IMG/VR virus record: IMGVR_UViG_3300021378_000078
Coordinates: 1-35,560 of that record
Reading direction: 5' to 3' (one strand)
DNA length: 35,560 nucleotides
DNA from: a virus
A program made the position numbers and the translations under genes. Position 1 is the first letter of the stretch, and every line of letters begins with the position of its first letter. This document shows positions 21,415 to 30,698 of the stretch, piece by piece. The notes beneath the pieces are model-generated. The model was not told the origin of the DNA and searched no databases. It saw only the letters and a program-made list of their open reading frames with translations.

Positions 21415-23595
21415 ATGTCAATAGATAATAATTCACCAGGATTTATAGAATCGGTATTCTCCTCTAAGAGAAAATCTAAGGAAGATTTGCAGGTAAAACA
21501 ATTATTACCTGATGGAATCTTAGATAATATTGATACTACCAGCAACGTTGGTATTCAAAAACTCTTGGAATCATATTATGAGTTTATGAATATGAATGAG
21601 TTTATATATCAAACTACGGAATCGTTTTCAGATAGAATATTAGATGGTCAGGCAGTCTTTAGATATCCAGACCTAGACTCTAATGGTAATGAATTCTTTT
21701 CTGACCATGATGGTGCTAATAGCACACTAGTATTAGATGATGATACAGTAATAACACTAAGTAACACAAACGTACAAATATCTAATGGTAATGAACTCCC
21801 AGGTTCTCTTGCAAAAAGCACAGTAGAAATTGGTAAGACTTTTACTGTTAGTGGTTTAGCAAGCCATAATACTAAGACTGCTAAACTTACAACCACGATT
21901 AAAAATTGGGTAGGCCCAGGGCCATCTTATGTACTTAATGCATTAGAAGATGCAATGGATATTGATAAGAACTTAGATGATGCCAAAGACCCTACTAATG
22001 AATATCTAAATTTTATGCAGAAAGAGATTGCTGCTATTATACCAAGAGATATCTCAGTTAATAAAGCGACACTTTACAAAAGAATTATTGATTTTTATAA
22101 AGTAAGAGGTAGCCAAGATTCTATTGCTACATTCTTCAGACTCTTCTTTGAAGATGAAGTAGAAGTAACAAGACCTTGGGATAATACTCTTATACCTTCT
22201 TCTGGAGATTGGGACTCTGATGCTAATCAGTTTATCTCTACTAAAGGTTTTATATCTGAAAAGAAAATTAGATTACAAGACAGTTATAGATATCAGAAGT
22301 ATAGTTATCTTATTAAGACAGGTAGAAATATTGAAGATTGGGATAGTGTATTTAATAGATTAGTTCACCCTGCAGGATTTATATTCTTCGGTGAAATTTT
22401 AATTTTATTACAATTAACCAGAACAGTATTTGGTGATAGTAATAAAGGCGTTACTGTACAGACTAAAAATCCAGAAACTGGACAGTTGGTAAATCAACTA
22501 GTAAATGCATATGGTGCAACTAGAGTTAATAGATTTACATTATCATCTATGCCAGGTATTCAGCCAGGATTAATTGGTGCAGAAGATATACCATTATTAG
22601 TAGAGGCCTTTGCTTCTATATTTACTCCTACTGCAGAAGCTAGGATTAGTCGTAATGCGGTTCTTTCTGCACAGATTACTAATGGTAAAATTAGTTCAGT
22701 ACAAGTTATTAATCCAGGATTTGGTTTTAGTTCTGTTCCTGCTGTTACAATTGCAGAGGGTGGAAATGCTACATTAACTCCAGTTCTTAATGCTCTAGGA
22801 GAGATAGAGTCTGTTACTATAAGTGGAACAAATACTGGTTATACATCTGCGTCTCTAGCAGTAGCAGCCAATAGTGGTGTTGGTACGGTTACAAAACTTA
22901 CCTTCCCTACCGAATCAGTATCTCTTAGACAATATCGTAGGCCGCCTGTTATAAAGATAGGGCAACCAACAGCAACAGATGCTGACGGAGTTCCATTAAG
23001 TACTAATGTACAGGCCACAGCACAGTTTAATCTTGCAGCAACTGGTGTAGAAAGAGTGGGTATTATATCTGGTGGTGCTGGATATACTTCAAGACCTACT
23101 GTAACTTTCTCTGCACCGACAAGTGGTGTAACTGCATTAGGTTATGCACTAATAAATGACCTAGGTGATGTAGACGGAGTTGTTATAACAAATCAAGGCA
23201 GTGGATATACTCAACCACCTACAATAACATTTAGTGGTGGCGGTGGAAGTAATGCTGTAGGTGAAGTATTTATGCTACCTGCAGGAATAACTACTATAAG
23301 TATTACTAATGCTGGTAACGGTTATGTATTAGACCCATCAGTAACTTTAGGTTCTACTACAGTTTCAGAATATAGAGCTAAGGATATTAAGATGATACTC
23401 AAAGTATTGCTTAATGACTTAAATCAAACAAGACTAAATAACTATTATAATAGTAAAGGTAATAGTTTTTATGAGAGTGATAAGCTCTTTAATAGTAACT
23501 TTACAATAGAACAATTAGGTTCTCAAATCATACAAAACAAATATAAAAACACTATAAATAGTTATAACAATAGTAGTTTTATAAACTTAGATTAA
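21415..23595 (+). CDS. Baseplate wedge protein in gp7 position, with GY repeats
   Basis: A 726-residue protein between gp6 and gp8, the place of T4 gp7 (1032 residues). The N-terminal 340 residues look like a conserved wedge region: QVKQLLPDGILDN, LLESYYEFMNM, the block TLYKRIIDFYKVRGSQDSIA with TFFRLFFEDEVEVTRPWD, and WDSVFNRLVHPAGFIFFGEI. Residues about 426-648 contain five copies of a short beta repeat built around GxGYxxxPxVT (for example SGGAGYTSRPTVTFS, NQGSGYTQPPTITFS). The end is Asn/Lys-rich. A wedge role is well supported by order. The repeats may be a surface decoration or fibre-attachment module. Direct homology to T4 gp7 is not evident by eye. Confidence 0.75.
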   Translation: MSIDNNSPGFIESVFSSKRKSKEDLQVKQLLPDGILDNIDTTSNVGIQKLLESYYEFMNMNEFIYQTTESFSDRILDGQAVFRYPDLDSNGNEFFSDHDGANSTLVLDDDTVITLSNTNVQISNGNELPGSLAKSTVEIGKTFTVSGLASHNTKTAKLTTTIKNWVGPGPSYVLNALEDAMDIDKNLDDAKDPTNEYLNFMQKEIAAIIPRDISVNKATLYKRIIDFYKVRGSQDSIATFFRLFFEDEVEVTRPWDNTLIPSSGDWDSDANQFISTKGFISEKKIRLQDSYRYQKYSYLIKTGRNIEDWDSVFNRLVHPAGFIFFGEILILLQLTRTVFGDSNKGVTVQTKNPETGQLVNQLVNAYGATRVNRFTLSSMPGIQPGLIGAEDIPLLVEAFASIFTPTAEARISRNAVLSAQITNGKISSVQVINPGFGFSSVPAVTIAEGGNATLTPVLNALGEIESVTISGTNTGYTSASLAVAANSGVGTVTKLTFPTESVSLRQYRRPPVIKIGQPTATDADGVPLSTNVQATAQFNLAATGVERVGIISGGAGYTSRPTVTFSAPTSGVTALGYALINDLGDVDGVVITNQGSGYTQPPTITFSGGGGSNAVGEVFMLPAGITTISITNAGNGYVLDPSVTLGSTTVSEYRAKDIKMILKVLLNDLNQTRLNNYYNSKGNSFYESDKLFNSNFTIEQLGSQIIQNKYKNTINSYNNSSFINLD
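23553..23560 (+). promoter_or_regulatory. T4-type late promoter box before gp8
   Basis: TATAAATA within the end of the preceding wedge gene, 55 bases before the gp8 ATG. A transcript would start near 23566, giving a leader of about 50 bases that includes the AGGAAAG ribosome site. Confidence 0.5.
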
Positions 23596-23615
23596 CATAA
23601 ACATAGGAAAGAATT

Positions 23616-25061
23616 ATGGCAGCAATTATTACAACCCCTTTTAGAGTTCTCAATGCAGAGAATTTCAAGGAAGATGTCACAGGCTCCAGTGTTTATTTGG
23701 CCATCGGTAAATCAGATGTTTGGTCGAATGCCACTTCCGACCTGACTGACACTACTCCTTTCGTCCCTGGAGACCACATTGATGATACCAATGAGTCATT
23801 CCAGCAAATACTTGGTATGAAGAAAGTCACATCTAGTGATATTTCTCATGTTATACCCAGATATAATTATGATGACGGACAAACTTACGTAGCATGGGAT
23901 TCGAATGATTCCGATATCTTTGATGAAAGATTTTATGTTGTTACAAGGTCTGAATTTAAAGTTTATAAATGTATTAAGGCAGGTGATTCAGTAACATCAG
24001 TACAGCCAGTTCATACAGGAGTTGACCCAGTTACTTTAGGTGACGGATATACATGGAAATATATGTATACTATTACTACTGCAGATTCAGAAAAGTTTTT
24101 AACTAATTCATATATGCCAGTAAAAACATTGGCAATGGCCCCAACTCTTGCAAATACAAGTGTAGATTTTCCACAACAGTCATCGCAAATTGGTTCCAGA
24201 GATTCTGCAACTGCCGCAGGTATTGAAAGAATCGAAGTTACAGCCGCAGGTACAGGATATTCTTCTAAACCAACAGTAACTATTTCGGGTGATGGTACAG
24301 GTGCAACAGTTAGTGCTGCACAAGTAACAATGGCAGGTTCTGGTTCGAACCAAACTGTTGCAAGTATTGCTGTTACTGCTAAAGGAACCGATTATACCAT
24401 TGCTGATATAGTAATTTCTGGTGGTGGTGGCTCAGGTGCTACTGCAAGAGCAGTCATTTCACCTTCTTCAGGTCATGGAGTTGACCCAGTAAGAGAACTA
24501 GGTGCCTTCTATATTGCACTTAATGCTCAATTAGATTCAGCAGAAGGTGGTGACTTAACTGTAGGTAATGATTTTAGACAGATCGGTATTATTAAGAATC
24601 CTTTTAAGAGAGCAACAAATACAGATAGTGGTCATACATCAGAAGCTAATGGAGCAGCAACTTCAACAATTGCAACTGCATCTACTCTAAAAGGTCTTAA
24701 ATACTTACAGATGAATGGTTCTGCAGATGTTACTGCATATAATGTAGACTGTTTACTTACTGGTGGTACTTCAGGTGCTAAGGCATACCTTGCAGAAATT
24801 GATACTACTAATAAAAGATTATACTATTACCAAAATAGAAAGACTGGATTTAAATCATTTACTGATGGTAGTTCAGGAGCAGCAGAACAGATTAATGGTA
24901 CTTTACCAACAGGTGGTACCTCTTCTACAGATGCTACACACCCTGTTCAAAATTCAGAATTTGTTGAAGGTAGTGGACAATTGGTATTCCTTGAGAATAG
25001 AGCTCCTATTTCAAGAACTGCCTCACAGATTGAAGATATTAAATGTATTATAGAATTCTAA
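23616..25061 (+). CDS. 8: gp8 baseplate wedge protein
   Basis: A 481-residue protein. The first 175 residues match the gp8 family strongly: MAAIITTPFRVLNAENFKED, SSVYLAIGKSDVWSN, GMKKVTSSDISHVIPRYNYD, FKVYKCIKAGD, DGYTWKYMYTITTADSEKFL. T4 gp8 has 334 residues and helps hold gp10 and gp7. Here about 150 residues are added. Residues 203-280 contain two GxGYxxxPxVT-type repeats like those of the preceding gene, and residues 379-420 contain the GGTSGA beta module also seen in gp53. The C-terminal 20 residues (FLENRAPISRTASQIEDIKC) are again typical of gp8. It has its own likely late promoter. Confidence 0.92.
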   Translation: MAAIITTPFRVLNAENFKEDVTGSSVYLAIGKSDVWSNATSDLTDTTPFVPGDHIDDTNESFQQILGMKKVTSSDISHVIPRYNYDDGQTYVAWDSNDSDIFDERFYVVTRSEFKVYKCIKAGDSVTSVQPVHTGVDPVTLGDGYTWKYMYTITTADSEKFLTNSYMPVKTLAMAPTLANTSVDFPQQSSQIGSRDSATAAGIERIEVTAAGTGYSSKPTVTISGDGTGATVSAAQVTMAGSGSNQTVASIAVTAKGTDYTIADIVISGGGGSGATARAVISPSSGHGVDPVRELGAFYIALNAQLDSAEGGDLTVGNDFRQIGIIKNPFKRATNTDSGHTSEANGAATSTIATASTLKGLKYLQMNGSADVTAYNVDCLLTGGTSGAKAYLAEIDTTNKRLYYYQNRKTGFKSFTDGSSGAAEQINGTLPTGGTSSTDATHPVQNSEFVEGSGQLVFLENRAPISRTASQIEDIKCIIEF

Positions 25062-25068
25062 TAAGTTC

Positions 25069-25076
25069 TATAAATA
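25069..25076 (+). promoter_or_regulatory. T4-type late promoter box before the DUF4815 gene
   Basis: TATAAATA between gp8 and the large gene at 25097. The expected transcript start near 25082 leaves an AGAGAGAA ribosome site just before the ATG. Confidence 0.65.
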
Positions 25077-25096
25077 TATAAAAAGAGAGAATATAA

Positions 25097-28000
25097 ATGG
25101 CTATAACAAATGTAAAAAAATTCGGCGCACCATACTATGATGATTTTGATGAAACAAAGAATTATCATAGGATTTTATTTCGTCCAGGATTTGCAGTCCA
25201 GGCAAGAGAATTAACACAATTACAAACTGCACTACAATCTCAAATTGATAAGTTGGGTCAGTATACATTTGCTGATGGTGATAGAGTACTTGGTGGTAAA
25301 CAAACATTACTTGCTAGTAATTATCAATACATTAAATTAAACGCCACTCATAACAGTGCAGCCATTTCTGCTTATCTTTCCACTTTCTTAGGTAAAGAAA
25401 TTCAAAATACAGCTGGTCTTAAGGCTAGAGTATTAAATGTAGTTGCAGCAGAAACAGTTAATGGTTCTGCAGAACCTGATACTCTTTATCTTGAATATGT
25501 TAATTCTGGTACTAATACAACAACATCAGTCTTTTCAGAGGGTGATGTAATTTCAACCACATCAGGTACAGTAGTAAGTGCCACTATTAGTTCATCAACA
25601 GGTAGTGGAGCAGTTGCAAATCCAATTGGGTTTGGTTCTGCATATGCAATTGAAGAAGGTATCTTTTTCGTAAATGGTTCTTTTGTTCACGTACCAGCAG
25701 AAACAATCTTACTTGATAAGTACACAAATACTCCTACTTATATTCTCGGTCTAGAAATTACAGGTGGTATTAAATCTAACCTAGATTCAGGTTATGGTGA
25801 CTTAGTAGATAATGCTACAGGAAGTCCAAATGAATCTGCGCCAGGTGCAAATAGATATGTTATCAATCTAAATCTAATTAAAGAGAATATTAGTTTAGCT
25901 AGCAGATCTGTTAATGATTATATTCATTTGGCAGATATTAAAAATGGTATTATAGTAAAGAAAGATGATACTCCAATTAATACTGGGCTTTCAGATAGAT
26001 TTGAAAGAAGAACAAGTGAAGAATCTGGAGATTATATTCTTGCGCCATTCGTTCTTGATATTAAAGAACATTTAAATGCCAATAATAATAATGGTTATCT
26101 AATTCAATCACAAGGTGGTAATGATGCAAAACTTGCAATTGGTATTGAACCAAGTGTTGCATATATCGAAGGCCGTAGAATAGAAAAAACCAAGACTGAC
26201 CATATAGTAATAGATAAGGGTAGAGGTACATCTGATGAAAGAGTAATTAATGGTATTACTCAATCAGTTGGGTTTGGTAACTATATTAAATTAGACCCTA
26301 ATGAGTGTGAAGGCACACCAGACATTAATGACTTTACTACAGTAAACTTAAAGAATTCAAGTAGTGCAACTATAGGTACAGCTAGAGCAAGAGGCTTCGA
26401 ACATGATTCAGCTTCTCCACAACACTTTAGATTATACATCTTTGATGTAACAATGAATTCAGGTCAAAGCTTTAGTTCAGTTCAAAAAGTTTCTCAGGGT
26501 ACTAACTTTGAAGCTAATTTAGGTGCAAGGAATGGATCTAGCTTAGTTACTACTGGTATTTTAGGAACTAGGTTTGAAACTGGTAATAATAGTTTAGTAT
26601 ATAATCTACCTACATCAGCGGTAAAAACACTAAAGACTGGTGGCAATTTTACTGCTGCTTATAATGTAAGAGTAAAAGTTTCAGGTACTATTTCAGGCAC
26701 TGGCGTAACTATTAATATGCCGTCAGGAGTTTCACTTGCAAATGATGATGATGTTATTTATCACATCGGAAACCTATCAGCTAATAATGATGCAGTGGCT
26801 GCACCGGACTCTATAGTAAGTGGTGTAGGTGGTGGAGCTATAACATTAAGCTCTCTAGGTAGTAATGATGGGGCAAGTATTACCGTTATATGTACTGGTG
26901 CTATTACTACAGGTTCAGTAAAAACCAAAACTGCAAAAGATAATGGAAGTACAACACTTACCTATAGTTCATCTCAATCAATTTATGAATTAAATGAAGT
27001 TGATATCAGAGAGTTAACAGAAATTAGAGATTCTGCAAATAATGTAGTAACCGATAAGTTTATTTTAGATAACGGGCAAAGAGATTCCTATTATGATAGA
27101 GGTAAAGTAATTCTAAAAGGTGGTCAAACTCTTCCTGCGGGTAACTTTACTGTAACCTTTAAATGTTTTACTCATAATGAATCTGGTAATTACTTTTCAG
27201 TTGATTCTTATGGTGCGATTCCTTATGCTGACATAGGTTCTTATAACGGCCAATCACTAAGAGATGTTTTAGATTTTAGACCAACGAAAGGTAGGTCAGG
27301 AACAACAACAGGCCAAGAGTTTAGTACAGGTGCTGGTCACTCAGGACTTAACATGCTACCTCCAGTTGGCACAATTTCATATAATCTAACTCACTTTGTT
27401 GGAAGAATTGATAAGTTATTCTTAGCAAAAGATGGAACATATAAAGTAGTAAAAGGTGAATCAGGACTATATCCTGTTGAACCTGAAGGGCTAGAAAATG
27501 CCATTCATCTTTATAATATTAGTTTAAATCCTTATGTCTTTAGTGTAGAAGATGTTAAAGTACAAAAGATTGATAATAAAAGATATACAATGAGAGATAT
27601 AGGCCAGATTGATTCTCGTGTTAAAAGATTAGAATACTACACTTCACTTTCTCTATTAGAAAAGTCTGCTTCAGAAGCACAACTTTTTGACGGAAGTGGT
27701 CAAGCAAGATTTAAAAATGGATTTATTGTAGATGGTTTCTTTGGCCATGGTATCGGAGATGCATCACATCCAGACTATAATGTTTCAGTAGATAGAGATG
27801 TAGGTATATTAAGACCTAAGTTTGATGAAAGAAGTATAAATCTCATCAGAAAGACTGGAGATAGTGGAACTGCAGTTAAGTCTGCCAAAGGTGGTATTAT
27901 TACAATGCCATATACAAATGTAGTTGAACTAAATCAACCATACTCTTCATATGCAGAGTTTGTTAATCCTTATGATGTAGTAATCTGGGACGGAACAGTT

Positions 28001-30496
28001 AGACTCTCACCAGAATCAGATGAATGGAAAGATGTAGACCAAAGACCAGATATTATCATTGATGATACAAGTGCATTCGACCAGTTTGTTACTGCTGCAG
28101 AAAGTGAAGGTATTTTGGGTACAGTATGGAACGAATGGGAAACTAACTGGACGGGAAGGTCAGTAGGTGGTATTATAAGTCAAAGAACACAAAATGTTTC
28201 AGGTAGAGAAGGTCAAAGATTAACTGGTGTTGCAAATACTAGAGGTAAGGCTAGGGCAGAAGTTAATACTACTACTAGAGCTGTTACACAAACAGGAACT
28301 GCAACTAGAACAGGTCAAGATGCATATGTTGCATTCGACAGAGAGACAAAGGAAATTGGTAATGTAGTAGTTGAAGTTAATTTCATACCATTTATGAGGT
28401 CAAGAAAAATCTTCTTTGATGCAGAACTATTAAAACCATCTACTAAATTATATGCATTCTTTAATGGAGTAGATGTTACTGCTTATTGTAGACAAGAATC
28501 TTCATTCTCAGAATTCTCAGACCGAGCAAATGTTATCACATATCAAGGTAAGACTTCCCATCCAGGAAGCAGTAGTGGTGCACTAGTATCTGATGCCTCA
28601 GGTAGATGTATCGGGTCATTTGTTATTCCTAGAAATGATGTATTAAAATTTAAGGCTGGAACAAGAGAATTTAAACTAACTGATTCAAATGTTAATAATG
28701 ATGCTAACTCTACTACTAAAGCAGCAGTTAACTTCTATTCACAGGGTGTATTAGAAACATATCAGAAAACAATTATTTCTACTAAAGTTCCTAGAATTGC
28801 CTTTAGAGAAGTAAGTGAAACTAATGCAGTTACACAAAGAAGTAGCGAAACAACTCACGAATTAATTAGATACTATGACCCTCTTGCAGAAACATTCGTT
28901 GTTAGTACTCAGGGTGGTATCTTTACTACTTCAGTAGACTTATTCTTTGCAATAAAAGATGCTAATATTCCAATTCATGTTTCTATTAGAGAAGTAGAAA
29001 ATGGTATACCGACTCAAAGAGAAGTGCCAGGAGCATCTACAGTAGTATATCCAACTTCTATTAATGTTGCATCAGATATGACTGCAAATAATGGTGTTGG
29101 TAATGCTGACGTTGCAACTACAATTAGTTGGGACCATCCAGTATATCTTAAAGAAGGAACAGAATATGCTATAGTACTTGTTTCTAACTCTAGTGTATAT
29201 AAAGTATATGTTTCAGAGACTAGTAAGTTTGATTTAACTAATAATGCTTACCGAATTACTAAACAGCCATTTAATGGGGTATTCTTTACTTCTGCAAATG
29301 CTTCAACATGGACTCCTGAACAAACTAAAGACCTTAAATTCAAATTAAATAGAGCATCCTTTACAGGTTCATCTGCACAAGTTAATCTAGTTAATGATGT
29401 AGTACCACCTAAAGAATTAGTTGCAGATCCATTTATATTCTTATCTAAAGATGCAAGTGCAGATACAACTACAATTAGAGTTCTACACCCAAATCATGGC
29501 ATGTATGGAACGGATACTCAACATAAAGTTACACTATCTATTCCTACTACTACATCTACTATTAATGGATTAGCTAGAACAGTATTTAATGGCTCTCATG
29601 TAGTAACTAAGGCAGAACATGATTCTTATGTACTAGTATTAGATGACCAACAAAGTTCAACAGTAGCAGATGGAAGAAGAGGTGGTGGTGTTGAGATTAC
29701 AGCTACAGAAAATCAGATGTATGATTTAACCAGACTTAATGCGCAGACACTTGAATTCCCAGGTAATCCTGAAGACCCAACTGACGATGTTACTATTACA
29801 TTTAGTCATATTGGAATGTCCACGAAATCATTAGATGGAAATAGTGATTCAGCACAAACACTATATACTAATACAGCGTCAGTTCCTATAATTGCAAATC
29901 AGAATACTCTACTTGAAGTGCCTAGTGCAGTCGTATCAGAAATTAATAAAACTCATAATAGTATTACTCAACAAGGAACTTATCAGATTAATGCTGTACT
30001 AAGTAATAATGGAATTGAAAATCTATCTCCAGTAATTGATTTAAATAGAACATCAGCAATATGTGTTCAGAATAGAATTAATGATGCTACTACTAATGTT
30101 GCTGGTTACACTTCTAAGGGTACTTATGTTGCAGAGACTAATGCTACTGGTACCAGTAATGTTGCAAAATATATTACTAAGAAAGTAATACTAAATACAG
30201 ACGGTAGTAATATAGATATATTCTTAGATACAAATAGACCTACTGGCACCAACATTGATGTTTACTATAAAGCAACAGATGATACTGATATAGACTTTGA
30301 TGATATTGGCTGGACTCTTGTTAATCCTTTATTGCCACTACCAATTAATCAAAATGAATTCGATTATCACGAAGCACATTATCAGGTGGCTGCAGGATTC
30401 CCATTCAATGCTTTCTCTATTAAGATTGTATTAAGAAGTAGTAATAGTTGTTATGTTCCTACAGTTAAAAACCTAAGGGCAATTGCAAATACATAA
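25097..30496 (+). CDS. Giant DUF4815-family baseplate/tail structural protein
   Basis: A 1799-residue protein. The N-terminus is that of DUF4815 virion proteins in marine T4-like phages: KKFGAPYYDDFDETKNYHRI, LFRPGFAVQARELTQLQTAL, QSQIDKLGQYTFADGDRVLG. Later family blocks include DYIHLADIKNGIIVKKDD, PSVAYIEGRRIEKTKTD, VNFIPFMRSRKIFFDAELLK with PSTKLYAFFNGVDVTAYC, and YYDPLAETFVVSTQGGIFTT. Residues 96-152 resemble the beta module of gp53 and gp8. The second half is rich in beta strands and ends with receptor- or fold-like segments. Position after gp8 corresponds to gp9/gp10 in T4, so it probably forms the outer baseplate and fibre-attachment layer. No enzymatic motif was seen. Confidence 0.85.
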   Translation: MAITNVKKFGAPYYDDFDETKNYHRILFRPGFAVQARELTQLQTALQSQIDKLGQYTFADGDRVLGGKQTLLASNYQYIKLNATHNSAAISAYLSTFLGKEIQNTAGLKARVLNVVAAETVNGSAEPDTLYLEYVNSGTNTTTSVFSEGDVISTTSGTVVSATISSSTGSGAVANPIGFGSAYAIEEGIFFVNGSFVHVPAETILLDKYTNTPTYILGLEITGGIKSNLDSGYGDLVDNATGSPNESAPGANRYVINLNLIKENISLASRSVNDYIHLADIKNGIIVKKDDTPINTGLSDRFERRTSEESGDYILAPFVLDIKEHLNANNNNGYLIQSQGGNDAKLAIGIEPSVAYIEGRRIEKTKTDHIVIDKGRGTSDERVINGITQSVGFGNYIKLDPNECEGTPDINDFTTVNLKNSSSATIGTARARGFEHDSASPQHFRLYIFDVTMNSGQSFSSVQKVSQGTNFEANLGARNGSSLVTTGILGTRFETGNNSLVYNLPTSAVKTLKTGGNFTAAYNVRVKVSGTISGTGVTINMPSGVSLANDDDVIYHIGNLSANNDAVAAPDSIVSGVGGGAITLSSLGSNDGASITVICTGAITTGSVKTKTAKDNGSTTLTYSSSQSIYELNEVDIRELTEIRDSANNVVTDKFILDNGQRDSYYDRGKVILKGGQTLPAGNFTVTFKCFTHNESGNYFSVDSYGAIPYADIGSYNGQSLRDVLDFRPTKGRSGTTTGQEFSTGAGHSGLNMLPPVGTISYNLTHFVGRIDKLFLAKDGTYKVVKGESGLYPVEPEGLENAIHLYNISLNPYVFSVEDVKVQKIDNKRYTMRDIGQIDSRVKRLEYYTSLSLLEKSASEAQLFDGSGQARFKNGFIVDGFFGHGIGDASHPDYNVSVDRDVGILRPKFDERSINLIRKTGDSGTAVKSAKGGIITMPYTNVVELNQPYSSYAEFVNPYDVVIWDGTVRLSPESDEWKDVDQRPDIIIDDTSAFDQFVTAAESEGILGTVWNEWETNWTGRSVGGIISQRTQNVSGREGQRLTGVANTRGKARAEVNTTTRAVTQTGTATRTGQDAYVAFDRETKEIGNVVVEVNFIPFMRSRKIFFDAELLKPSTKLYAFFNGVDVTAYCRQESSFSEFSDRANVITYQGKTSHPGSSSGALVSDASGRCIGSFVIPRNDVLKFKAGTREFKLTDSNVNNDANSTTKAAVNFYSQGVLETYQKTIISTKVPRIAFREVSETNAVTQRSSETTHELIRYYDPLAETFVVSTQGGIFTTSVDLFFAIKDANIPIHVSIREVENGIPTQREVPGASTVVYPTSINVASDMTANNGVGNADVATTISWDHPVYLKEGTEYAIVLVSNSSVYKVYVSETSKFDLTNNAYRITKQPFNGVFFTSANASTWTPEQTKDLKFKLNRASFTGSSAQVNLVNDVVPPKELVADPFIFLSKDASADTTTIRVLHPNHGMYGTDTQHKVTLSIPTTTSTINGLARTVFNGSHVVTKAEHDSYVLVLDDQQSSTVADGRRGGGVEITATENQMYDLTRLNAQTLEFPGNPEDPTDDVTITFSHIGMSTKSLDGNSDSAQTLYTNTASVPIIANQNTLLEVPSAVVSEINKTHNSITQQGTYQINAVLSNNGIENLSPVIDLNRTSAICVQNRINDATTNVAGYTSKGTYVAETNATGTSNVAKYITKKVILNTDGSNIDIFLDTNRPTGTNIDVYYKATDDTDIDFDDIGWTLVNPLLPLPINQNEFDYHEAHYQVAAGFPFNAFSIKIVLRSSNSCYVPTVKNLRAIANT

Positions 30497-30497
30497 A

Positions 30498-30698
30498 ATG
30501 GAAAGAGTAAAAATAAAAGACAATTTGGAATTAGAACGAGATATCCATAGTAATGCCGTTATAAATACTAATATGAATGGTTACGAAAATCGACTAAATC
30601 AAATAAAAAATCAACAGAAGTTCAATGATGAATTTCAAAGTTTAAAGGCCGATATGGCTGAAATAAAAGAACTCCTTAAAACACTAGGTGGTAAATAA
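30498..30698 (+). CDS. Small coiled-coil protein before the tail fibre
   Basis: A 66-residue protein. ATG 30498 lies one base after the preceding stop; an in-frame TTG at 30483 inside the previous gene is less likely. The segment RDIHSNAVINTNMNGYENRL followed by a Lys/Gln-rich helix and a heptad-like end (LKADMAEIKELLKTLGG) resembles small proteins that accompany virion genes in marine T4-like phages. It may be a linker or chaperone for the neighbouring fibre. Its stop overlaps the fibre start (TAATG). Confidence 0.65.
   Translation: MERVKIKDNLELERDIHSNAVINTNMNGYENRLNQIKNQQKFNDEFQSLKADMAEIKELLKTLGGK
30560..30567 (+). promoter_or_regulatory. Possible late promoter box before the tail fibre
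   Basis: TATAAATA inside the small preceding gene, 138 bases before the fibre ATG. It is weaker than the others because it lies in coding sequence and such boxes occur by chance in AT-rich DNA. Confidence 0.3.

Noticed and set aside
25040-25068. TAGAATTCTA palindrome after gp8 as a terminator
   Set aside because: It is a short, AT-rich palindrome overlapping the gp8 stop, without a GC stem or T-run.
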